Positions 1 through 8,061 of a stretch of DNA of 64,000 bases are shown piece after piece (the stretch's first letter is position 1; each line of letters opens with the position of its first letter). The stretch comes from Microbacterium suaedae (lineage in GTDB: Bacteria; Actinomycetota; Actinomycetes; Actinomycetales; Microbacteriaceae): positions 930,001 through 994,000 of the forward strand of contig NZ_PNFD01000001.1 of the NCBI RefSeq assembly GCF_003254645.1, given 5' to 3'. The notes beneath the pieces are model-generated. The model saw nothing but the letters and a program-made list of their open reading frames with translations, had not been told where the DNA came from and did not search any database. A program made the position numbers and the translations under genes.

Positions 1-1729
1 GGTCGGCGCGGTGCTTCTCGAGCGCGTCACCGGCACGGTGCAGGATCTCGACGCGCTCGGCGAGGGGGCGCGCGGTCCACGCCTCGGCGGCCGAGGCGGC
101 GTCCTCGATGAGCCCGTCGAGCGCCTCGGGCTCGCGGATCGTCGCGTCCGCGAGAGTCGCGTTCCCGAGCTCGGACGCCTCCATGCGCGACCGGATCCCC
201 GCGGCCCATTCGCGGTTCGCGGCGACGGCCGGATCCGTGTCCGGGGTGCCGTGGAACTCGCCACGGGGCCCTTCGGGCTGCGGCTGCGAGCGATCCATGA
301 CGCGGTTCGGCGTCGGCACCTCGGTCGGCATCATCTCGATCGAGGTGAGGAAGCGCTCCTTCTCGCGCTGGAAGAGCCGCTCGTCGCGGTCGAGGTCGAA
401 CACGGCCGACATGAAGTTGTCGGAGCTCGCGCCCTCTTCGAGACGGCGGATGAGGTATGCGATCGCCACGTCGAACTCGTCGGGGTGCACGACGGGCGTG
501 TAGAGCAGCAGCTCGCCGACGTCGCGGCGCACGACCGCGGCCTGCTGCGTCGCCATGCCGAGGAGCATCTCGAACTCGACGCCCGATCCCGGCTCGATGC
601 GGATGCCGCGCTTCTCGGAGAGGAGCTTCGCGAGCGCGATGTCGAAGAGGTTGTGGCCCGCGATGCCGATGTGCACATTCGCGATGCGCTCGGGCGTGAG
701 GGCGTAGTCGAGCACCTGCTTGTACCCGGCGTCGGTGTGCTGCTTGGTCGGCCACGTGGCCATCGGCCAGTCGTGGGTTTCGGCGTCGACCTGCTCCATC
801 GGCAGGTTCGCGCCCTTGACGACGCGCACCTTCACGGGGGATCCGCCGTTCGCGACGCGCTGCGCGGCCCACTCCTGCAGGCGCATCATGGCGCCGAGGC
901 TGTCCGGCAGGTATGCCTGGAGGACGATACCTGCGCGCACCGTCTGGAACTCGTCGCGGTCGAGGATCCGCTGGAAGACGTCGAGCGTCAGGTCGAGATC
1001 CTTGTACTCCTCCATGTCGAGGTTGAGGAAGGTGTCGTTCTCGCGCGCGACGCGGTAGACCGGTGCGAGCGCCTCGACAGCCTCGTCGACGGCCTGATCG
1101 TGCGCCCAGAGGCTGTGCGGGGCGACGGTCGACGACACCTTGATCGAGACGTAGTCGACGTCGTCGCGCTCGATGAGGCGGATCGTGCCGGCCACGCGCT
1201 TCTCCGCCTCGCGCTGGCCGAGGATCGCCTCGCCGAGCAGGTTGACGTTGAGCCGGGTGCCCTCGCCGCCGATCTTCGCGAGGGCGGGGCCGAGCTTGTT
1301 CTCGCTCGCGTCGACGATGAGGTGACGCACCATCTCGCGCAGCACGCGGCGCGCGATGGGGACGACGATGTGCGGGAACGTCGTGGCGACGGATCCGCCG
1401 AGGCGGACGAGCCCGCGCAGGGGCGCGGGGAGGAACGCGGGAACGTTCTGCGCGACGCGACGGAAGTTGCGGGCCGAGACGTGGACGTCCTCGGGCTGCA
1501 CGACGCCGTCGACGAACCCGACGGCGAAGTCGAGACCCTGGGGGTCGCTGAGCACGCCGGCGAGGTTCTTCGCGGCGGCATCGACCTTCTCGCCGCGGGC
1601 GGCTTCGAGCCACGTGCGGACCTGCGCGATCGCTTGATCGGCGAGCGCCTGATCGACGGCGGGATGCATAGCGGCTCCTGTCGTGTCTGGGGCCTGGAAC
1701 TGCGCGTGGTTTCGCGGCTCGATGGTCAT
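1..1729 (-). CDS. putA: bifunctional proline dehydrogenase / glutamate-semialdehyde dehydrogenase PutA (C-terminus off the window)
   Basis: The first 576 residues of PutA, which oxidises proline to pyrroline-5-carboxylate with FAD and then the semialdehyde to glutamate with NAD. After an N-terminal helical part the PRODH barrel runs roughly from residue 100 to 440, with FLNLDMEEYKD, IVLQAYLPDS, KVRVVKGAN and a late YLIRRLEEG segment. The aldehyde dehydrogenase half has just begun (EAWTARPLAERVEIL) when the window ends. The ATG at 1729 is preferred because GAGGTGAAC lies just upstream; an in-frame ATG at 1669 with AGGAG is the alternative, removing 20 residues. It diverges from a LysR gene, its likely regulator, with operator-like palindromes between them. 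The family is certain from the residues seen; only the truncation limits the call. Confidence 0.93.
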   Translation of the reverse strand, partial: MTIEPRNHAQFQAPDTTGAAMHPAVDQALADQAIAQVRTWLEAARGEKVDAAAKNLAGVLSDPQGLDFAVGFVDGVVQPEDVHVSARNFRRVAQNVPAFLPAPLRGLVRLGGSVATTFPHIVVPIARRVLREMVRHLIVDASENKLGPALAKIGGEGTRLNVNLLGEAILGQREAEKRVAGTIRLIERDDVDYVSIKVSSTVAPHSLWAHDQAVDEAVEALAPVYRVARENDTFLNLDMEEYKDLDLTLDVFQRILDRDEFQTVRAGIVLQAYLPDSLGAMMRLQEWAAQRVANGGSPVKVRVVKGANLPMEQVDAETHDWPMATWPTKQHTDAGYKQVLDYALTPERIANVHIGIAGHNLFDIALAKLLSEKRGIRIEPGSGVEFEMLLGMATQQAAVVRRDVGELLLYTPVVHPDEFDVAIAYLIRRLEEGASSDNFMSAVFDLDRDERLFQREKERFLTSIEMMPTEVPTPNRVMDRSQPQPEGPRGEFHGTPDTDPAVAANREWAAGIRSRMEASELGNATLADATIREPEALDGLIEDAASAAEAWTARPLAERVEILHRAGDALEKHRAD

Positions 1730-1801
1730 GAAGTTCACCTCTTTCGGGTCTCGGTCCCTCAATCGTGCGCCCTGTGAACCATCAGGTAAAGCACACAGTT
1801 T

Positions 1802-1817
1802 CGAAGGGATCCGTTCG
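1802..1817. promoter_or_regulatory. operator-like palindrome upstream of putA
   Basis: CGAAGGGATCCGTTCG differs by one base from the perfect palindrome at 1965-1980. It sits about 11 bp upstream of a possible putA -35 (TTTACC on the minus strand, 1785-1790), the position expected for a LysR-type activator. The assignment to the adjacent regulator is inference. Confidence 0.5.
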
Positions 1818-1958
1818 GAAACTTCGAACGATCGCGAGAGATGCTATGGAACTTCCGGAGCACCGGTGCTGGCGGGGCACAGCTTCGCTCCTGGCGTTCC
1901 CGTCATCGCGAACGCGGTGCACCCATGGTGCTCCTCCGGACGCGCCGGAAACACCCCA

Positions 1959-1993
1959 TGAACTCGAACGGATCCGTTCGCTACTGTCGAAGA
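1959..1993 (+). promoter_or_regulatory. leaderless promoter of the LysR gene with operator in the spacer
   Basis: TACTGT at 1982-1987 is followed by six bases and then the ATG, so transcription would begin at the start codon. The 16-bp perfect palindrome CGAACGGATCCGTTCG at 1965-1980 fills the spacer between this box and a weak -35, so a bound protein would block its own promoter. Confidence 0.55.
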
Positions 1994-2926
1994 ATGAGCA
2001 CGGGCTGGAGCACGCACCGACTGCTGCTGCTGCGCGAGCTTCAGTTGCGCGGCACGATCACGGCGGTCGCGACAGCGCTGAGCTACTCGCCGTCGACCGT
2101 GTCACAGCAGCTCGCCCAGCTCGAACGCGAGGTCGGCGCGCCCCTTCTGCAGGCCGACGGGCGCCGCGTGCGCCTCACGGCGCAGGGCGAGACCGTCGCG
2201 GCGCACGCGGCGAACGTGCTCGCCCTCGAGGAACGCGCCCGCGCCGACATCGACGTCGACAACCCCATGCCCGCGCCCGTCCGAATCGCCGCCCTGCAGA
2301 CCTCGGCCCGCGCGCTGCTGCCGCGCATGCTCGACATGCTCGCCGTCACGCACCCCGGGATGCGCGTCGAGGCGTGGGTGCTGCCGCCCGAGGAGGGCCT
2401 GTTCGAGGTCGAGGCGCGCGGCTTCGACCTCGTGATCGCCGAGCAGTACCCCGGACACACCCGCGAGCACCGCGCGGGGCTCGACCGTGTGACGCTCGGC
2501 AGGGATCCCATCCGCCTCGCCGTCAGCCCCGACTCCCCCATCCGCTCGCTCGCAGACGCCGCCGCCGAACCGTGGATCATGGAGCCGATCGGCACCGCCG
2601 TGCGCACCTGGTCGGTGCAGCAGTGCCGCGGCGCCGGCTTCGAGCCCGATGTGCGCTACAGCGCCGCCGACCTCCTCGCGCAGGTGCGCCTCATCTCGGC
2701 AGGCCACGCCGTCGGCCTGCTGCCCGAACAGCTGCTCGCGGGCGACGAGAGCCCCGTGCGACTCATCGACCTTCCCGGCTCCCCCACCCGCGAGATCTTC
2801 ACCGCCGCCCGCGAGTCCTCGAGTGATGCGAAGGGGATCATCGCGGTGCGCGACGCCCTCGCGCAGGCGTTCCACGACGCGACCGCCGTGTTCGAGGATC
2901 CGAACGCGATGCCGCACATCGATTAG
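1994..2926 (+). CDS. LysR-family transcriptional regulator, likely controlling putA
   Basis: A 310-residue LysR regulator. Residues 1-65 form the winged helix-turn-helix (LLLLRELQLRGTITAVATAL, YSPSTVSQQLAQLEREVGAPLL), followed by a linker helix and a two-lobed effector-binding domain starting near residue 90 (VRIAALQTSARALLPRML). The ATG at 1994 is chosen over a longer open frame because the HTH begins at once and a -10 box lies six bases upstream, a leaderless arrangement. It diverges from putA, and LysR proteins usually regulate the gene they face; proline or another amino acid is the plausible effector. Codon use matches its neighbours. The family is firm and the target is inferred from position and shared palindromes. 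Confidence 0.88.
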   Translation: MSTGWSTHRLLLLRELQLRGTITAVATALSYSPSTVSQQLAQLEREVGAPLLQADGRRVRLTAQGETVAAHAANVLALEERARADIDVDNPMPAPVRIAALQTSARALLPRMLDMLAVTHPGMRVEAWVLPPEEGLFEVEARGFDLVIAEQYPGHTREHRAGLDRVTLGRDPIRLAVSPDSPIRSLADAAAEPWIMEPIGTAVRTWSVQQCRGAGFEPDVRYSAADLLAQVRLISAGHAVGLLPEQLLAGDESPVRLIDLPGSPTREIFTAARESSSDAKGIIAVRDALAQAFHDATAVFEDPNAMPHID

Positions 2927-2959
2927 GAATCCGCCTTCGCCGTCTGCCACCCCCGTATT

Positions 2960-3015
2960 GGGTCGCCAGAGAATGTCAGTCGCGCGGCACGCGCACTGGC
3001 ATTCTCTGGCGACCC
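2960..3015. repeat. 56-nt palindromic element, family A, intergenic copy
   Basis: The arms are 21 nt (GGGTCGCCAGAGAATGTCAG and its complement, 20 of 21 paired) around a 14-nt loop. It lies between the ends of the convergent LysR and permease genes, where it could also act as a bidirectional terminator. Four more copies of the same 56-nt length occur inside copA and lhr. Confidence 0.85.
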
Positions 3016-3019
3016 ATGG

Positions 3020-4453
3020 TTACTCCACCGCGAGGGCCTCGACCGGCGAGATGCGGGTCGCGAGACGTGTGGGGGCGACGGCCGCGACGAACGTGAGGGC
3101 GGCCATCGCGGCGACGACGATCGCCACCGGGATCCACGGAACGGCCGGCAGCACCATGAGGCCGCCCTCCGGCACGGATCCCATCGTCGACTGGGCGCCC
3201 GCCCAGCCGTAGAAGATGCCGAGCACGAGACCGAGCGCCGTCGACGCGACCGTGATGTGCGCCGCCTCGAGCAGCACCATCCGCCGGATCTGGCCGTTCG
3301 ACAGGCCGAGCGCCCGCAGCAGCCCCAGCTCGGTGCGGCGCTGCACGACGCCGATCGTGAGGAGGTTCACGAGCCCGACGGCCGCGATGATCGCGGAGAA
3401 CGCGACGAGGCCCATCATCACGCCAGAGAAGGTGTCGAGGAAGGTCGAGAACCCCAGCTCCTCGGCTTCGTCGGCCGTGAGCCCGCCGAGGACGACGGCT
3501 TTCAGCGTCTCGCTCGCGACCGCGAACATCGTCACGAGCGTCACCCCGACGACCACGCCGATCGACATCCGGCTCGACCTCTCGGGATACCGCAGCGCGT
3601 TCTCGGCCGCCATGCGCGACGTCGCGGATCCGCCGAACGCGCGCCCCACGAGGCGCAGGACGGGCGGCATGACGGCCGTGGATCCCATCACGAGCGCCGT
3701 GAACGACAGCAGTCCTCCGACGAACGAGATCAGGACCGCGAGAGGGGTGAACAGCCCGGCGAGCACGCCTCCGATGAGCAGGAGGATCCCCAGCAGGGCG
3801 ATCACGACCGCCACGCCGTTTCGCGCACGGCGTCCGCTCGCCTCCTCGTGCGTGCGTTCCACGGATCCGCCCAGCGCCTCGCGCGGGGTCACGGACAGGA
3901 CGCGACGGGATCCGCCCCATGCGGCCGCCCATGTCGTCAGCACGACCGCCGCGGCGGGCAACAGCATCCACGCCGCCAGCGGGTCGCGATACGGCGGTGC
4001 GTCGATGAGCGCGCCCGCGGCGGCCGTGCCGGCGAAGGCGGCGCCGACACCGACGACGAGGCCGATCGCCGCGCCGATCGCGCCAACGACAAGGCCCTGG
4101 CCCGCGACGCGGCGGCGCTCGCCCCGCGCGGTCGCGCCGACGAGCCGCAGGAGGGCGATCTGCCGCGTGCGTCCCGCCACGATCGTGGAGAAAGTGTTGG
4201 CCGTGACGATCGCGCCGACGTACATCGCGATGATGATGAACACGCCGCTGAGGATCCCAACCATGGCCTGGACCGTGCCGCCCTCGCCGAGAGCGGACTT
4301 CGCGAGGAATCCGATGTACGCCGTCGCCGCGAGCAGCGTCACGCCGAAAGCCGACGACAGCGCCGCGACGAGGACGCTCGCGCCCATGCCGCGCTCGCGG
4401 AGGAAGCCGAAGGAGACGCGCCGGGAGGGCGCGTCGAGGGCGATAGCGCTCAT
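3020..4453 (-). CDS. ABC transporter permease, FtsX/MacB-like
   Basis: A 477-residue integral membrane protein. A transmembrane helix near residues 27-50 is followed by an extracytoplasmic stretch and helices near 100-150. A linker leads to a second repeat with helices near 215-260 and a C-terminal FtsX domain (residues 350-477, with RRTELGLLRALGLSNGQIRRMVLLE, the cytoplasmic motif typical of FtsX permeases). It overlaps the ATPase gene by four bases (ATGA), so the two subunits are translationally coupled. The DevR/LiaS-type two-component genes lie just upstream on the same strand, as in many drug- or peptide-sensing exporters. The substrate cannot be read from the sequence. Confidence 0.9.
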   Translation of the reverse strand: MSAIALDAPSRRVSFGFLRERGMGASVLVAALSSAFGVTLLAATAYIGFLAKSALGEGGTVQAMVGILSGVFIIIAMYVGAIVTANTFSTIVAGRTRQIALLRLVGATARGERRRVAGQGLVVGAIGAAIGLVVGVGAAFAGTAAAGALIDAPPYRDPLAAWMLLPAAAVVLTTWAAAWGGSRRVLSVTPREALGGSVERTHEEASGRRARNGVAVVIALLGILLLIGGVLAGLFTPLAVLISFVGGLLSFTALVMGSTAVMPPVLRLVGRAFGGSATSRMAAENALRYPERSSRMSIGVVVGVTLVTMFAVASETLKAVVLGGLTADEAEELGFSTFLDTFSGVMMGLVAFSAIIAAVGLVNLLTIGVVQRRTELGLLRALGLSNGQIRRMVLLEAAHITVASTALGLVLGIFYGWAGAQSTMGSVPEGGLMVLPAVPWIPVAIVVAAMAALTFVAAVAPTRLATRISPVEALAVE

Positions 4454-5226
4454 GCCGCCGACCTCGCCTGCTCCTGCTCGGTGCGCAGCATGTGCGCGGA
4501 GATCTCGTCCGGTGTCTGGCGCGACTTGTCGGCGACGACACGGCCGTCGCCGAGGAACAGCACGCGATCGGCGTGGCTCGCCGCGATCGGGTCGTGCGTC
4601 ACCATGGCGATGCTCTGGCCGCGCTCCCCGCTCGCTCGGCTCAGGAGTTCGAGCACTTCCCGGCCCGTGCGCGAGTCGAGGTTGCCCGTCGGCTCGTCCG
4701 CGAACACGAGATCGGGCCCCGTCGCAAGAGCGCGCACGATCGCGACGCGCTGCTGCTGGCCACCGCTCAGCTCGTGAGGACGGTGCGTGAGCCGTTCCTC
4801 GAGCCCCAGCGTCGCGACGAGATTTCGGATCCGCTCACTCTCGGCCACCGTCGGACGGCGCCCGTCGAGGTCGAACGGCAGGAGGATGTTCGCGCGCACA
4901 TCGAGCGTCGGCACGAGGTTGAACGCCTGGAACACGAAGCCCACGCGGCGACGGCGCAGGAGCGTCAGCGCCTGGTCGTCGAGGCCCGTGATCTCGGTGT
5001 CGCCGATCCACGCGCGCCCGCTCGTCGGCTCGTCGAGGCCGGCCATGATGTGCATGAGGGTCGACTTGCCCGATCCACTCGGCCCCATGATCGCGGTGAA
5101 CTCGCCGCGGCGGATCCCGACGGTGACGTCGTCGAGCGCGCGGACGGATCCGTCGCCCGATCCGTACGTCTTCGTGAGGTGCGTGACGCGGGCGGCGAGC
5201 CCGCTGCCTGATGTCGTGTTGTCCAT
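4450..5226 (-). CDS. ABC transporter ATP-binding protein, LolD/MacB-type
   Basis: A 258-residue nucleotide-binding subunit with Walker A GPSGSGKST near residue 49, a Q-loop (VFQAFNLVPTLDVRANILLP), signature LSGGQQQRVAIVRAL near 154, Walker B LVFADEPTGNLD and a switch histidine (VTHD). The conserved Q-AFNL-PTL segment is typical of ATPases paired with FtsX-like permeases. The start at 5226 has TAGCGT seven bases upstream, so it may be leaderless. The gene overlaps the permease by four bases and follows the response regulator after a 187-bp gap containing a palindromic element. The likely role is efflux or extrusion of a membrane-active compound. Confidence 0.93.
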   Translation of the reverse strand: MDNTTSGSGLAARVTHLTKTYGSGDGSVRALDDVTVGIRRGEFTAIMGPSGSGKSTLMHIMAGLDEPTSGRAWIGDTEITGLDDQALTLLRRRRVGFVFQAFNLVPTLDVRANILLPFDLDGRRPTVAESERIRNLVATLGLEERLTHRPHELSGGQQQRVAIVRALATGPDLVFADEPTGNLDSRTGREVLELLSRASGERGQSIAMVTHDPIAASHADRVLFLGDGRVVADKSRQTPDEISAHMLRTEQEQARSAA

Positions 5227-5311
5227 GCCTTCGACGCTACGAACGGGGCGGGGCCGCCGTCATCGGGCCCCGGATTGATCCGCGTACACCGGAAGGATGA
5301 CTCGGCCCCGC

Positions 5312-5394
5312 AACACAACGCAGTCAGATTCGACAGCCAGAGCCCGAAACCCGCTCCACCGCGGCACGTGCGCCGAAATTGACTGCATTGTGAT
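5312..5394. repeat. 83-nt palindromic element, family B, copy 1
   Basis: It begins AACACAACGCAGTCAGATTC and ends with the near complement AAATTGACTGCATTGTGAT, with about 43 nt between the arms. It lies between the response regulator and the ABC ATPase gene. The same 83-nt length recurs at 32389, 33697 and 60204. Confidence 0.82.
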
Positions 5395-5413
5395 GGCGGA
5401 GGGGCGGGCGGGG

Positions 5414-6064
5414 TCAGCCGGCGAGGCCGTGATCGTAGGCGAAGACGACGAGCTGCACGCGGTCGCGCAGCCCGAGCTTCGCGAGGATCCGGCTGACGTG
5501 CGTCTTCACCGTCGCCTCGCTGAGGAACTCCCGCGCCGCGATCTCCGAGTTGTTGAGGCCGCGCGCCGCGAGGGCGAAGATCTCCCGCTCCCGCTCGGTG
5601 AGCCGTCCGAAGTCCTCGGGCACGGGCCGGGTCTCCTCCGTGAACTGCTCGAACAGCTCGCGGGTCGCGCCGGCCGCGATGACGGAGGATCCGGCGTGCA
5701 CGCCGCGGAGGGCGGCGAGGAGGAACTCGGGCTGGGCATCCTTCAGGAGGAACCCGCTCGCGCCGTTCCGGATCGCGCGCGCCGCGGCCTCGTCGAGGTC
5801 GAACGTGGTCAGCATCACGATGCGCGGAGGATCCGGCCGTTCGAGGATCGCGGCCGTCGCCTCGAGCCCGTCCATGACCGGCATCCGGATGTCCATGAGC
5901 ACGATGTCGGGCCGCGTCTGCTCGACCATGCCGAGCGCGGCGCGCCCGTTGCCCGCCTCGCCGACGACCTGCAGATCGGGCTGCGAGTCGACGAGCATGC
6001 GCACGCCTGCACGGAAGAGCTCCTGGTCGTCGACGAGCGCGACGCGCACCGGTGCCTCGGTCAT
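5414..6064 (-). CDS. NarL/LuxR-type response regulator
   Basis: A 216-residue response regulator. The receiver domain (1-120) has the acidic pair DD near residue 11, the phospho-accepting Asp in IVLMDIRMPVMDG near 55, and a Lys in GFLLKDAQPE near 105. The C-terminal LuxR HTH (150-210) carries LTEREREIFALAARGLNNSEIA and ATVKTHVSRILAKLGLRDRVQ. The start codon overlaps the kinase stop (ATGA), so the pair is co-translated. The adjacent ABC exporter operon on the same strand is the probable target. Confidence 0.95.
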   Translation of the reverse strand: MTEAPVRVALVDDQELFRAGVRMLVDSQPDLQVVGEAGNGRAALGMVEQTRPDIVLMDIRMPVMDGLEATAAILERPDPPRIVMLTTFDLDEAAARAIRNGASGFLLKDAQPEFLLAALRGVHAGSSVIAAGATRELFEQFTEETRPVPEDFGRLTEREREIFALAARGLNNSEIAAREFLSEATVKTHVSRILAKLGLRDRVQLVVFAYDHGLAG

Positions 6065-7257
6065 GTGTGCTGCCCTCCCTGTTCGCGCTCGGAGATCCCG
6101 CGGCCGTGTCCGGCCCACGGAATGTGGGCCCGGACGACGAACACCCCCTCGAGGTGCTCGACGTCGAGGCTCCCGCCTGCGAGCTGCGCGCGTTCGCGCA
6201 TTCCGATGATGCCGTGCCCCGCGTGCTCCTGCTCGCGGCGCGCCCCCACCGCATTGCGGACCATCACGTCGACGGATCCCGGATACCAGGCGATCGCGAC
6301 GTCCACGGCGCCCCCGTCGCCGTGCCGAAGGGCGTTCGTGAGGGCTTCCTGCAGGATCCGGTACACGGCGAGCTGCACGGCCGCGGGCACGTCGCCCCGC
6401 GGGGCCGGGTCGATGTCGACGACGAGTTCCACGCCCGCCTGCCGCACCTGCGCGAGAAGGGGATCGATGTCGGCGATCGTCGGCTGCGGCCCCTCGGCTT
6501 CGCGGTGCCGCAGCTGCGCGAGCAGCATCCGCACATCTGACAGCGCCGCGCGGGCCGTCTGCCCGATCGTGCCGAGCGCCTCGGTCGCAACAGACGGATC
6601 CGCGGCGGCCGCGTACCGCGCGCCGTCTGCCTGAGCGACGACGACGGCGAGCGAATGGGCGACGACGTCGTGCATGTCGCGGGCGATGCGCACGCGCTCG
6701 TGCTCGGCGTGAGCCTCGGCTTCGGCGAGCGACTGCGCCTCGCGGTTCTCGCGGGCGCGGCGCAGGGCCCGCACGAGGGCACCGATCGTCCACGAGAGGG
6801 CGAGTCCGAACAGCGCCATCCCGAACAGCGGCAAGAGCGCGGGGAGCATGCTCCACGTCGGCCCGTCGTTGTACACCCATCCGATCACGAAGAGGTAGAG
6901 CGTGATGGTGGCCGACCCGAGGCCAGCCGAGGCGAGGCCGAGCCACATCACGAGCCGCGATCCGTACGCCGCCGTCACGTAGAGGACGCCGAAGATCGCG
7001 AAGTTCGACGCCATCGGCGGGAGGCCGAGCAGCATCTGCACGACCGCGCCGACCCAGGCGATCCCAAGGGCGAGGGCGGGGCTGAACCTGCGGACGGCGA
7101 GCGCGCCCGCCATGAAGACCGCGATCACCGGGGCGAGCGCGCCGTTGCCGGCGGGAAAGACGCCGGCGAAAGCCGTCATCGCGAAGAACACGACCGCGAT
7201 GGCGATGTCGATTGCGAGTCGGATCTTTCCGATGCGGCGGAAGGTCAAGCGGGGCAC
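6061..7257 (-). CDS. sensor histidine kinase, NarL-partner (HPK7) class
   Basis: A 398-residue membrane kinase. Five or six hydrophobic segments fill residues 13-165, with no sizeable extracellular domain, so sensing is probably within the membrane. The dimerisation box follows at about 200-225 (ERVRIARDMHDVVAHSLAVV, with the phosphorylated His) and then a short HATPase_c domain with LQEALTNALRHG as the N-box and GHGIIGMRER as the G-box. The GTG at 7257 is supported by TAGCGT six bases upstream, a leaderless start. Coupled to the response regulator by a four-base overlap. Intramembrane-sensing kinases next to ABC exporters commonly respond to cell-envelope stress; that role is inferred. Confidence 0.93.
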   Translation of the reverse strand: MPRLTFRRIGKIRLAIDIAIAVVFFAMTAFAGVFPAGNGALAPVIAVFMAGALAVRRFSPALALGIAWVGAVVQMLLGLPPMASNFAIFGVLYVTAAYGSRLVMWLGLASAGLGSATITLYLFVIGWVYNDGPTWSMLPALLPLFGMALFGLALSWTIGALVRALRRARENREAQSLAEAEAHAEHERVRIARDMHDVVAHSLAVVVAQADGARYAAAADPSVATEALGTIGQTARAALSDVRMLLAQLRHREAEGPQPTIADIDPLLAQVRQAGVELVVDIDPAPRGDVPAAVQLAVYRILQEALTNALRHGDGGAVDVAIAWYPGSVDVMVRNAVGARREQEHAGHGIIGMRERAQLAGGSLDVEHLEGVFVVRAHIPWAGHGRGISEREQGGQHT

Positions 7258-7319
7258 CTTCCCACGCTAGGAGATGACGGCCCCCGCCGCGTCCTCCGTG
7301 AGATGTATTCGCATGCCCG

Positions 7320-7934
7320 TCAGCGCAACGCGCCGACGCTCGCGAGCGCCTGCCGGATGAGCGTGCCGCGTCCGCCCTCCATCTCGGCCGAGAGCTCGTC
7401 GGTCGCGGCTTCGTCCGGGGTCATCCACGTGACCTCGAGTGCGTCCTGCCGCGGTTCGCACGTTCCGGTGACGGGCACGACGTACGCGAGCGAGACGGCG
7501 TGCTGACGATCGTCGTGGAACGGCGTGATGCCGGGGATGGGGAAGTACTCGGCGACGGTGAAGGGTGTCGGCTGCGGCGGAACCTGCGGGAATGCCATGG
7601 GTCCGAGGTCGTTCTCGAGGTGCCGGTAGAGCGCGTCTCGAACGGTCTCGCCGTGGCGCACCCTGCCGGACACGATCGTGCGCGTGAGCTCGCCCACGCT
7701 CGTCGAGCGCAGGAGGACGCCGACCTCAGTCACCTGCCCTGTCCCGTCGGTGCGCACGGGGACGGCCTCGACGTACAGCATCGGCAGGCGGCGCCGCGAC
7801 TCGGCGAGCTCGACTTCGCTCAGCCAGGCCGGATTCGCGGATCCGCCGGGGACACCACCGAGCCCGCTGAGGTCGCTCGAGATGTCGTCCTCCGGCAGGT
7901 CGTCGGGGTCGGGATCAGGTGTGCGCACAGCCAT
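7320..7934 (-). CDS. NUDIX-related hydrolase, DUF4916-like
   Basis: A 204-residue protein matching actinobacterial DUF4916/NUDIX-like proteins: an acidic, disordered N-terminus (1-35), then WLSEVELAESRRRLPMLYVEAVPV, a strand-rich core with LLRSTSVGELTRTIVSGRVRHGETVRDALYRHLENDLG, and AVSLAYVVPV near the end. The GETVRDALYRHLENDLG region stands where the Nudix box would be but lacks the canonical REXXEE pattern, so hydrolase activity is doubtful. The ATG has TAGCGT six bases upstream (7941-7946), a leaderless start. No functional link with the copper operon behind it is evident. Confidence 0.72.
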   Translation of the reverse strand: MAVRTPDPDPDDLPEDDISSDLSGLGGVPGGSANPAWLSEVELAESRRRLPMLYVEAVPVRTDGTGQVTEVGVLLRSTSVGELTRTIVSGRVRHGETVRDALYRHLENDLGPMAFPQVPPQPTPFTVAEYFPIPGITPFHDDRQHAVSLAYVVPVTGTCEPRQDALEVTWMTPDEAATDELSAEMEGGRGTLIRQALASVGALR

Positions 7935-7995
7935 GGCATCACGCTACTCGGTAGCGGTGTCGTCCGAGCGACGAGCAAGCTGACTGGCCCTGAAA

Positions 7996-8054
7996 TCCAC
8001 AAGTCTTCGCCAAGTCCGGTGCAATTCGCAGCGGACTCGGCGAAGACTTGTGGA
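7996..8054. repeat. 59-nt palindromic element, family D, at the end of copA
   Basis: The arms are 22 nt, starting TCCACAAGTCTTCGCC, paired at 21 of 22 positions around a 15-nt loop. It lies 8 nt beyond the copA stop codon, where it can serve as a transcription terminator. The arms differ in sequence from the other palindromic families, though the design is the same. Confidence 0.8.
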
Positions 8055-8061
8055 CATGCGG

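Noticed and set aside
11..1777. 588-codon plus-strand frame opposite putA
   Set aside because: The minus-strand frame encodes unmistakable PRODH sequence; the plus frame is its compositional shadow.
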